Below are positions 1-6,355 of a stretch of 6,716 bases of DNA, in pieces (the first letter of the stretch is position 1; each line of letters begins with the position of its first letter). The position numbers and the translations under genes are program-made. Source of the DNA: Planctomycetota bacterium. Lineage in GTDB: Bacteria; Planctomycetota; B143-G9. Where the stretch lies: NCBI GenBank assembly GCA_003644275.1, contig QNBY01000060.1:1-6716 (forward strand), read 5' to 3'. The notes below the pieces were generated by a model. It was given only the letters and a program-made list of their open reading frames with translations. It was not told the origin of the DNA and searched no databases.

Positions 1-21
1 AGCGAGAGAGCGTGCGGTCAT
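1..21 (-). CDS. Start of an unidentified downstream gene (partial, 7 codons)
   Basis: On the minus strand an ATG at 21-19 overlaps the TGA of the 596-aa gene (20-18) in the classic ATGA arrangement. It opens a frame reading Met-Thr-Ala-Arg-Ser-Leu-Ala before the window ends. A good Shine-Dalgarno (AAAGGA at 34-29) lies 7 bases upstream. The overlap and the site together suggest a translationally coupled second gene of the same operon. Nothing can be said about its function from seven residues. The call rests on the start context alone, so it could be a chance ATG. Confidence 0.5.
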
Positions 22-1808
22 TGCTCGTTCCTTTCGTTCGGCTCCGCGGGGGCGGGGGCGAAAAGGAGAGTGGCCCCGAGCTCTCCGATGCGGCGGAAGT
101 CTATTCTCATGATGCTGTCGGAGCTGACCATCTCGCCGGGCTCGTCGAGGGGCCAGTAGAGGGTTCCGGCGACGTCGGGTCTAGAACAGCGGAAACAGGC
201 GATGTAGAGGAAGGCCCACTCGTCGGGATCGAAGCCTGGGAGAGGCTCGCGGCTTCGGGAGAAGCGGTCGTGGGGGACGCACTGGGGGCCGAGGCAGACG
301 GAGTCGTCCTGCACCTGGATGAAACGCCTTCTGAAGCCCGCGCCGGTGCGGATGGTGAGTTCGGAGGCGCGGCGTGAGAGGACGGGGACGAGGAAGGGAG
401 GAATGCGGTCGCGGAGGGCGCTAAGAGGGACGACGGTCATGAGGAGGGTGGGCCTGCGGGGAAGGACGGGGATGCCCCTTATTCTCCATCCTGCGGCGGG
501 GCTGCGGGTGCGGGGGGCGTTGAGGGGGAAGATTTCCTCGCGGGAGAAGAGTATCTTGGTGACGCCGGAGGGCTCTTCCTCGAGGGTCACGGTTTTCTCG
601 GAGGTGGCGGAGAGGGAGGTGAAGACGGTCATCCTGCCGGAGCCGCGGCCGTCGGTCTCGATGATTGAGCGGTAGCGCCAGACGACGCCGGGCTTTGGGA
701 TGAGGGCGTGGATGAGGAAGAAGAGGACGAGCGCGGCGGCGGCGAGGAAGGAGAAGGCGGCGAGGCCGTTTCCGCTGAGGCCGAAGGCGTAGAGGAGCGC
801 CGCGGCGAGGAGGAAGGCGAGGAAGAGGGAGAGGAGCGCGAGCAAGAGGGTGCGGCGGTAGGAAGAAGCCATGTCCATAGGGGAGAAGAAGGACTTGACG
901 ACGGGCTGGAAGAGGCGGACGTCGGGCTCGGGAGGGAGGAGGCTGACGGGAGCGGCGGGGAAGGAGACGTTGGAGGCCGTCCAGGTCCAGCAGGAGACCC
1001 ATTGTTTGTCGTCGCCGGGGGGACAGGCGAGCGAGGCGAGGAGGCCGAGGCCGCGGGAGAGGACGAGGGCGGAGGGAGAGGAGGCGCGGACGGCGGGATC
1101 GTCTGGGGGAGGGAGGGAATCCGCACCGAGGAGGGAAGCGGCGGCGGCGGGAGAGGAGACGGCGACGATTCGGCCGCCGAGTTCGAGGTATTCCGAGAGG
1201 GAGCGGAGCGCCCGGCCGGAAAGGGGGGAGTCGGGGCGCAAGGCGAGGACGACGCAGTCCACGCTTTCGAGGAACTGCCAGCGGGAGAAAAGAGGGGAGT
1301 CGAGGGGGACGAAGACGGGGCGGACGACGAGGTCCGGGAGGGCGGCGAGTTTCATGAGGGGGGAGCAGAAGGAGGGGTCGCCGGTGAAGAGGAAGAGGCG
1401 TTCCTTGGGGGCGAGGTAGCGTATTCGGGGGGAGAGGTCCTCGGAGAAGACGGTGTCGCGCGTCATGGAGAGTTCGTCTATGACGCTGAGGTGCAGGCCG
1501 GGGGTTCGGGAGTCGAGGAGGACGGGAAGGGTGAAGCGCTTGAGGGTTCGGGGGGGCACGGAGGCGCTTTCGAGGATGACCTCCGCGCCGGAAGCGCCGG
1601 AGCGGCCGAAGGCGGGGGTGAGGGTGATGTTGTACTCGACGCGGTTACCGAAGGTCTCGACGGCGACGACGACGGGCATCACCTGGCCGCTGCGGAAGTA
1701 GCCGCCGGTGGGGAGTTCGACGGAGATTCCCTCGGCGCGGGCCGCGGGATGGAAGGCGGCGGCGAGGAGGAAGGCGAGCAGAGGGAGGAAGCGGGGAGCG
1801 AAGCGCAT
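18..1808 (-). CDS. Signal-peptide membrane protein with GATase/Rossmann-like region, function unknown
   Basis: I do not recognise this 596-aa protein as a named family. Residues 1-25 form a signal peptide (Arg-containing start, Leu/Ala-rich core, Ala-Arg-Ala cleavage site before Glu26). Residues 27-135 are beta-rich, like an envelope beta-sandwich. Residues 136-220 alternate hydrophobic strands and helices, including a helix ending Glu-Tyr-Leu-Glu-Leu-Gly-Gly-Arg before a strand. This resembles the class I glutamine amidotransferase-like fold of large uncharacterised membrane proteins, but I see no catalytic Cys-His-Glu set. Two hydrophobic segments (about 320-342 and 348-370) form a hairpin. 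The C-terminal domain (371-596) contains Cys505, Cys510, Cys538 and Cys541. A cleaved signal peptide would put both large domains outside the cytoplasm, yet Arg residues flank the hairpin on both outer ends, which argues the other way. The ATG at 1808 is preferred because a TATAAT sits 6 bases upstream. Codons end mostly in C, unlike the plus-strand genes. The gene is probably first in an operon with the gene at 21-1. Confidence 0.85.
   Translation of the reverse strand: MRFAPRFLPLLAFLLAAAFHPAARAEGISVELPTGGYFRSGQVMPVVVAVETFGNRVEYNITLTPAFGRSGASGAEVILESASVPPRTLKRFTLPVLLDSRTPGLHLSVIDELSMTRDTVFSEDLSPRIRYLAPKERLFLFTGDPSFCSPLMKLAALPDLVVRPVFVPLDSPLFSRWQFLESVDCVVLALRPDSPLSGRALRSLSEYLELGGRIVAVSSPAAAASLLGADSLPPPDDPAVRASSPSALVLSRGLGLLASLACPPGDDKQWVSCWTWTASNVSFPAAPVSLLPPEPDVRLFQPVVKSFFSPMDMASSYRRTLLLALLSLFLAFLLAAALLYAFGLSGNGLAAFSFLAAAALVLFFLIHALIPKPGVVWRYRSIIETDGRGSGRMTVFTSLSATSEKTVTLEEEPSGVTKILFSREEIFPLNAPRTRSPAAGWRIRGIPVLPRRPTLLMTVVPLSALRDRIPPFLVPVLSRRASELTIRTGAGFRRRFIQVQDDSVCLGPQCVPHDRFSRSREPLPGFDPDEWAFLYIACFRCSRPDVAGTLYWPLDEPGEMVSSDSIMRIDFRRIGELGATLLFAPAPAEPNERNEQ
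29..34 (-). promoter_or_regulatory. Ribosome binding site for the coupled downstream gene
   Basis: The minus strand reads AAAGGA, then 7 bases, then ATG at 21-19. The site lies inside the last codons of the 596-aa gene, as expected for coupled translation. It contrasts with the first gene of this operon, which has no Shine-Dalgarno. Confidence 0.5.
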
Positions 1809-1814
1809 GAGAGG

Positions 1815-1842
1815 ATTATAAGAGGTTGAGCGGCGGGGACAA
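1815..1842 (-). promoter_or_regulatory. Sigma70-type promoter of the minus-strand operon, leaderless geometry
   Basis: On the minus strand the -35 is TTGTCC (1842-1837, four of six consensus bases). A 16-bp spacer follows, then a perfect TATAAT -10 (1820-1815). Only six bases (CCTCTC) separate the -10 from the ATG at 1808. Transcription would normally begin 6-8 bases after the -10, so the RNA should start at or within a base or two of the AUG. No Shine-Dalgarno-like purine run lies between the -10 and the start codon. Confidence 0.7.
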
Positions 1843-1864
1843 GAAAGCGGCGGAGAGGGGTTTC

Positions 1865-1893
1865 TTGAAAAAAAGGTGTTGCGGGGATATACT
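1865..1893 (+). promoter_or_regulatory. Sigma70-type promoter of the hybrid kinase gene
   Basis: TTGAAA (1865-1870), a 17-bp spacer and TATACT (1888-1893) make a near-consensus housekeeping promoter. The predicted start of transcription is near 1900, giving a leader of about 25 bases before the ATG at 1925. It is divergent from the minus-strand promoter, with the two -35 boxes 22 bp apart. A factor binding between them could affect both directions (inference). Confidence 0.7.
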
Positions 1894-1924
1894 ATCGCGT
1901 GCGGGGGCGTTTCCCGCCGAGGTC

Positions 1925-4900
1925 ATGGACAACAGCGAGAGAAGAGTTTACCTGCTATGGCTTCTCGTGCTCAGCATCGGCGGCGCGGTGCTGTGGGCGG
2001 TGATGGAAGGCCGGCTCGAGCGCGAGAGGGCCTTCCTGATCAAAGAAGCCGAGAAGACGGCCGGGCTGGTGGAGAAGGCCATCGCCACGTTTTTCAAGAA
2101 CGAGAGCGACCGCGCGGTGGAGGCGCTGCGGAACGAGGCGGGAACGGCCGCGGAGCGGGGGGGCTCGAAGATCCCGGCGGGCATGGGGAAGCTGGACGAG
2201 GAGACGAAGCGGAGGATAAGCGCGGCCTACGACGCGGAAGCGAGGAGGGACGCGGGGATATTCATCTGCGATCCGAAGGGACGGGTGGAGTACGCCTGGG
2301 TGTCGCCGGAGGACATGGCGGCGGTGCGGGCGATCTCGGTGAAACTGAGCGGGAAGCCGGAAGGGGTGCTGAAGCTGAACGTCCCTCCGCCGGGGCGGTT
2401 CTACATATACGCCTCGGTGGAGCGCGAGGGGCGGGTGTTCTGCGTGTTCATGCCCGCGCAGGGCGTGACGGGGCTGGTGGGGGATTCGTACAGGAAGGGA
2501 GCGACGGCGAAGGCGCGGGAGATGTTCGACTCGCTGCCGGGAGACGGGCGCTACGGGACGGCGTACCTCGTGGAGGGGAAACTGGCGGCGGGCGAGGATT
2601 TTCCGCTGACGGCGGAAGAGGCGAAGGGGATACCCGCGGGGAAGCTGACGCGGGTTCCGGCGTCGTTCCTTCGCGAAGTGTACGTGTACCGCCGGCCGTT
2701 CGCGCGGGCGCTGAAGCTGTCGGGGATCTTCTATATGGAGCAGCCGTCGGGGGCGGCGGTGCTGCTGCTTCTGCTGGCGCTGCTGGCGGGCGCGGCGCTG
2801 GTTTCGCTGCCCGCGTTCCGGTTCGCGTGGAGGCGGAAGCGGGGGGCGCTGGAGGCGCTGGCGGCGCGGCTGACGGAGGAATGCGAGAGCCCGCGGGCGA
2901 TATTCGGGCGCGACGGGCGTTTCCTGGCGGCGAGCCCGGCGTTCTACGAGGTGCTGGAATCGGCGGGGATGGAAGGGATGCCCGCGGAGTTGGAAGAGGC
3001 GGCGGAACGGTTCGCGGCGGGAGAGGTCGAGGGGGAGGAGGTGGAGCTGGGAGGCCCGGAGGGCCGGACGCTGACGGCGACGTTCTACCGCGTGGAGGGG
3101 TTCCCTGCGGTGAAGCTGGCGTTTCCGCTGAACAAGCGGTCGCAGACGGAATACGTGCTCATCACCCGCTACTGGAACGAGCTGATGGACGGGCTCGAGG
3201 CGGGGGTGGCGACGTTCGGGCAGGAGGGGTCGCTCAAATCGTTCAACCGGACGATGCTGGAGATACTGGACATAGAGGACGAGGCGGCGGGCGAGCTGGA
3301 GACGGCGACGGTGGAGCGGCTGTTCGAGATGTCGCCGCTGGAGGGGCCGTTCGAGCTGATAGAGGAGGCGGTGCGGGAGGGGAAGACGCTCTCGGGCGAG
3401 GAGCTGGCGCTGGTGGGGCCGGGAGCACAGAAGCGGACGGTGTTCGCCTGGACGACGGGGATAAAGACGGAGGGGTTTTCGTTCTCGCTGCTGGCGCTGG
3501 TAGAGGTTCGCAAGGTGGAGCGGCTGGAGGAGCGGCTACAACAGGCCGAAGGGGAGCTGGAGGAGACGAAGCGGACGCTGAGCGTGGTGACGCACGAGGT
3601 GCGGAACGCGCTACAGGCGTTCCTGTACCGGACGCTGGAGGAGCACGAGGGCGACGACTCGCGGCTGGTGCGGCGGCTGAAACTGCTGGCGGCGCTGCTG
3701 AACGACATACTCGAATTCACGAAGCTGGACTCGAAGCGGCTGCTTCCGAACCGGGTGTCGTTCTCGCCGGGCGATCTGGCTTTGGACCTGGCGCACGTGT
3801 TCGGCGAACAGGCGGAGGCGAAGGGGCTGCAGTTCAGGCTGGAGCTGTCGCCTGATCTGCCGGAGCGGGTCACGGGGGATCCGTCGCGGATAAGCGAGAT
3901 ACTGATAAACATAGTGTCGAACGCGCTGAAATACGTGGACAGCGGCGCCATCACGCTGGAGGTGGAATACAGCAGGCCGAGCCTCATCTTCCGCGTGCGG
4001 GACACGGGCATAGGTCTGCACCCGAAGCAGCAGGAGCGGCTGTTCGACGAGTTCTTCAGGGCGGGCGATCCGGGGATGTCGCCCACGAAGGGGACGGGCA
4101 TAGGGCTGTCGATAACGCGGAAGCTGATAGAGCTTCTGGGGGGGAAGATAGCGCTGACGTCCTCGCCCGGCAAGGGGACGACGTTCACGATCTCGGTGCC
4201 GGTGGAGGAGGAGGCGACGGAGGGGGGCTCTCCGGAGGACAGGCGGAACGTGTCGCTTCTGGCGTCGCGGCTGAAGGGGCTGGACCGCGCGCCGCGGCTG
4301 CTGGTGGTGGACGACGACCCGGCGAGCCTTTCCTACTACCGGGTGGCGCTGAGCAAGGCGGGAGCGGACTTCGAGCTGGCGGCCTCCGCGGCGGAGGCGA
4401 TGGACCGGCTGGCGGCGGAGGATTTCGACATACTCATCACCGACGACCAGATGCCGGAGGTTACGGGGACGGAGCTCGCGGAGGCGGTGCGGGAGATGAA
4501 GGGGAACCGGATATTCATCGTGCTGCTGACGGGGCTCGCGCGGGAGGAGATAACCCGGCCGGAGCTGTTCGACGCGATAATCACGAAGCCGGTGGACTTC
4601 TCGTTCTGGAAGGTGTTCTCGCTGGCCGGCAAGGGGCTGTTCCCGGTGAAGGAGGCGGCGGACGGGTGCCCGATAGACGACCACTTCCTCAATTTCCTGG
4701 ACGACCCGGAGCTTCTGGAACTTCTGATGGACTACCTGAAGGTGCTTGGAGAGACGGCGGGACGGCTGAGGAAGCTGCTGGAGGAAGGGAAGAGGGAGGA
4801 GCTGGCGGCGGAGATCCACGCGGTGAAGGGGACGGCGGCGAGCTACGGGCTCGCGGACATATCGGCGCTGGCGCGGAAGGTGGAGGCGGCGCTGCGCGAG

Positions 4901-5026
4901 GGGGCGGGCGAGGAGGAGCTTCTTCCGCTGTTCGACGCCTTCGTGGCGGAATACGAACGGATAAAGAAGTGGCTGGAGGGGTATCTGCGCTCGAAGGAAT
5001 CGCCGGAGGGGGCGGCGGAGGAATAG
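1925..5026 (+). CDS. Hybrid sensor histidine kinase (sensor-PAS-HisKA-HATPase-REC-HPt)
   Basis: This 1033-aa inner-membrane phosphorelay kinase should autophosphorylate on His, pass the phosphate to its own receiver, then to its HPt, and from there to a separate response regulator not seen here. Membrane segments at about 8-28 and 276-298 bracket an extracytoplasmic region of about 245 residues, of unknown ligand. One or two PAS-like regions follow (about 310-400 and 418-528), then a coiled coil (528-556). HisKA has His557 in a His-Glu-Val-Arg-Asn-Ala-Leu box, lacking the usual Pro. Its helical hairpin looks roughly ten residues shorter than typical. HATPase_c has Asn666 (N box), Asp693-Thr-Gly-Ile-Gly (G1) and Gly723-Thr-Gly-Ile-Gly (G2). 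The receiver has acidic Asp796-798, acceptor Asp840, the Thr of Leu-Leu-Thr-Gly and Lys888. HPt has His965 in His-x-x-Lys-Gly. All catalytic residues are present. The frame stays open upstream to a TTG at 1826, but the promoter at 1865-1893 lies inside that extension, so the ATG at 1925 is chosen. GAGG at 1919-1922 is only 2 bases from the ATG. Confidence 0.95.
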   Translation: MDNSERRVYLLWLLVLSIGGAVLWAVMEGRLERERAFLIKEAEKTAGLVEKAIATFFKNESDRAVEALRNEAGTAAERGGSKIPAGMGKLDEETKRRISAAYDAEARRDAGIFICDPKGRVEYAWVSPEDMAAVRAISVKLSGKPEGVLKLNVPPPGRFYIYASVEREGRVFCVFMPAQGVTGLVGDSYRKGATAKAREMFDSLPGDGRYGTAYLVEGKLAAGEDFPLTAEEAKGIPAGKLTRVPASFLREVYVYRRPFARALKLSGIFYMEQPSGAAVLLLLLALLAGAALVSLPAFRFAWRRKRGALEALAARLTEECESPRAIFGRDGRFLAASPAFYEVLESAGMEGMPAELEEAAERFAAGEVEGEEVELGGPEGRTLTATFYRVEGFPAVKLAFPLNKRSQTEYVLITRYWNELMDGLEAGVATFGQEGSLKSFNRTMLEILDIEDEAAGELETATVERLFEMSPLEGPFELIEEAVREGKTLSGEELALVGPGAQKRTVFAWTTGIKTEGFSFSLLALVEVRKVERLEERLQQAEGELEETKRTLSVVTHEVRNALQAFLYRTLEEHEGDDSRLVRRLKLLAALLNDILEFTKLDSKRLLPNRVSFSPGDLALDLAHVFGEQAEAKGLQFRLELSPDLPERVTGDPSRISEILINIVSNALKYVDSGAITLEVEYSRPSLIFRVRDTGIGLHPKQQERLFDEFFRAGDPGMSPTKGTGIGLSITRKLIELLGGKIALTSSPGKGTTFTISVPVEEEATEGGSPEDRRNVSLLASRLKGLDRAPRLLVVDDDPASLSYYRVALSKAGADFELAASAAEAMDRLAAEDFDILITDDQMPEVTGTELAEAVREMKGNRIFIVLLTGLAREEITRPELFDAIITKPVDFSFWKVFSLAGKGLFPVKEAADGCPIDDHFLNFLDDPELLELLMDYLKVLGETAGRLRKLLEEGKREELAAEIHAVKGTAASYGLADISALARKVEAALREGAGEEELLPLFDAFVAEYERIKKWLEGYLRSKESPEGAAEE

Positions 5027-5067
5027 GGCGAGGGAGAGGGATTCGGCGCGAAAAGGCGGCTTTTGTC

Positions 5068-5095
5068 CTGGCGCGGGACGCATCCGAGGTATAAT
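5068..5095 (+). promoter_or_regulatory. Promoter of the resB-ccsA unit, perfect -10, leaderless geometry
   Basis: A perfect TATAAT at 5090-5095 lies six bases (CGGGAT) before the ATG at 5102, the same spacing as at the minus-strand operon. The -35 is weak. CTGGCG (5068-5073, 16-bp spacer) matches three of six bases. A TTGTCC at 5063-5068 matches better but sits 21 bp away, too far for normal use. The weak -35 hints at an activator or an extended contact (inference). A GAGG at 5086-5089 is 12 bases from the ATG and could act as a poor Shine-Dalgarno on read-through RNA from the kinase gene. Confidence 0.6.
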
Positions 5096-5101
5096 CGGGA
5101 T

Positions 5102-6355
5102 ATGGACGCGGAAACGAAGAGGGCCGGCGGGCTTTCGGAGATGTTCAGCCTGAGTCTCGGGGCGGCGCTGGTCTTCTTTTCGATATTCTGGAGCGTGATG
5201 TACCCGGGCGATCCGCAGCGGTTCGCGGCGGCGGCGCTGGTGTTCGCGCTGCCGCAGCTCGCCCTGGCTCCCGCGCGGCGGGTTCTGTCGTCGCCGCTCG
5301 CGATGGTTGCGGCGGGCGGCGTGCTCGCGCTGGGCTGCGCGGTGGGCTCGTTCATGGAGCTTCAGACGGCCCGTATCTACGTGTACGCCGCGCCGTGGTT
5401 CCTGACGGCGGCGTGGTACTTCAACGTGGGCTGCCTGCTGAAGGGGTTGGAGCTCGTGAGGCGCGGCAGGAGGGGGCTCGCGCTCGCGGGGGTGCACCTG
5501 GCGTGCGTGGTGGTGTCTGCGGGGAGGGCGGCGGACGGGTTCCTGGCGAAAGAGGGTGTGTTCCGAACGACGCTGAAGACCGCGCCGGGCGTGATGCCGC
5601 CGGTGGAGGGGTACTTCGCGCCGGGGGAGCGTTCGGGGACGTTCGTGGAGAGGAGCGACGACGAGGGCGCCGCCCTGCCCTTCGAGCTGGAGCTGGTGTC
5701 GTTCGAGGTGAAGTTCTATCCCACGCGCAAGGGGACGCTGGAGCCCGGCGAGGACGAGGTGAAAGTGGGGGGGCTCGCGTTCAGGCGGGCGGGATTCGCC
5801 TTCGAGGGCGAGGCCGACGTTCGCGGGGAGATACCGGCCTCTCGGGCCAAGGAGGCGTACGCGGTGCTGGAGGTGTCCGCGGGAGGGAGGAAGCGGCGGA
5901 TAGCGGTGCCGCTGAACGGGTCGCGGCGGATGGGGGACGTGGCGATTAGATGCCGGGCGGAAAAGCCGCGCGACGGCCGGATAACCGACTTTCGGGCGGA
6001 GGTGGAGATAAGGGGAGCGCCGCGGAGCTTCCTGTCGGTGGTGAACGTGTACCGCGACGGGAAGAAGGTAATGGAGAACGCGCGCATATCGGTGAACCAT
6101 CCGCTGCGGGTGGCGGGCTGGAGCGTCTATCAGGCGGACTGGGGGCGCTACGTGAGCCTCGACGACTGGGAGGCGCTGCCGGGCAACCTGCGGACGCCGT
6201 CGGCGTTCGAGGACTACCTCGCAGCGAAGGGGATACCGCCCTGTTCCTTCTTCACGGTGGCGCGGCGGCCGGGCAAGCTCGCGGTGTACGCGGGCTACCT
6301 GCTGATGTTCGCGAGCCTTCTCATGTTCCTCTCGCTTCGGGAAAGGAGGGCGTGA
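5102..6355 (+). CDS. resB: ResB-like (Ccs1/CcsB) cytochrome c biogenesis protein
   Basis: This is a 417-aa membrane protein of the system II cytochrome c maturation pathway. With CcsA/ResC it moves haem across the membrane and presents it to reduced apocytochrome c on the outer side. Hydrophobic segments lie at about 16-34, 41-56, 64-85, 93-112 and 126-142. A large extracytoplasmic domain follows (about 145-390), then a final membrane segment at about 393-411. Family-like features are the Ala-Pro-Trp-Phe-Leu segment near residue 97, His132 in a Gly-Val-His-Leu helix (a plausible haem ligand by analogy with Ccs1), the Phe-Glu-Leu-Glu-Leu strand at 194-207, and a Val-Asn-His-Pro-Leu-Arg-x-x-Gly-Trp-x-x-Tyr-Gln motif around His333. 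It is short for ResB (Bacillus ResB is about 540 aa) but close to compact versions in other phyla. The ATG at 5102 is chosen over a TTG at 5063 because the -10 lies between them. The stop overlaps the next start, so translation of the pair is coupled. Confidence 0.85.
   Translation: MDAETKRAGGLSEMFSLSLGAALVFFSIFWSVMYPGDPQRFAAAALVFALPQLALAPARRVLSSPLAMVAAGGVLALGCAVGSFMELQTARIYVYAAPWFLTAAWYFNVGCLLKGLELVRRGRRGLALAGVHLACVVVSAGRAADGFLAKEGVFRTTLKTAPGVMPPVEGYFAPGERSGTFVERSDDEGAALPFELELVSFEVKFYPTRKGTLEPGEDEVKVGGLAFRRAGFAFEGEADVRGEIPASRAKEAYAVLEVSAGGRKRRIAVPLNGSRRMGDVAIRCRAEKPRDGRITDFRAEVEIRGAPRSFLSVVNVYRDGKKVMENARISVNHPLRVAGWSVYQADWGRYVSLDDWEALPGNLRTPSAFEDYLAAKGIPPCSFFTVARRPGKLAVYAGYLLMFASLLMFLSLRERRA
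6343..6349 (+). promoter_or_regulatory. Strong Shine-Dalgarno of the ccsA-like gene
   Basis: AAGGAGG at 6343-6349 lies 5 bases before the ATG at 6355. It supports that ATG over the in-frame GTG at 6352, which would be only 2 bases away. It is the best ribosome binding site in the window and belongs to an operon-internal gene. Confidence 0.8.

Noticed and set aside
708..1829. 373-codon plus-strand frame opposite the envelope protein gene
   Set aside because: The product is almost entirely Gly, Glu, Ala and Asp, as expected from the complement of Ser/Pro/Leu codons in a high-GC gene. There is no plausible start context.
1826..1924. TTG at 1826 as the kinase start, adding 33 residues
   Set aside because: A near-consensus promoter (1865-1893) lies within this extension, and the extra residues would place a charged segment before the first membrane helix. 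The ATG at 1925 fits better.
1876..3855. 659-codon plus-strand frame overlapping the kinase
   Set aside because: It is a Gly/Arg/Ala-rich shifted-frame shadow of the kinase, whose own frame carries every expected catalytic motif.
5051..5064. AAAAG-GCGG-CTTTT hairpin after the kinase gene as a terminator
   Set aside because: The stem is only five pairs, four of them A-T, with a four-base T tract that is part of the stem itself. It is too weak to call an intrinsic terminator.
5063..5101. TTG at 5063 as the resB start, adding 13 residues
   Set aside because: The TATAAT at 5090-5095 lies inside the extension and the ATG at 5102 gives a normal short N-terminus before the first membrane segment.
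3611..6100. Very long (829-codon) open frame on the minus strand opposite the kinase and resB
   Set aside because: It runs antisense across two well-supported genes and the gap between them, and its product is dominated by Arg, His, Pro and Leu with no domain or start signal. It is open because the plus-strand genes rarely use the bases that would make stops in that frame.
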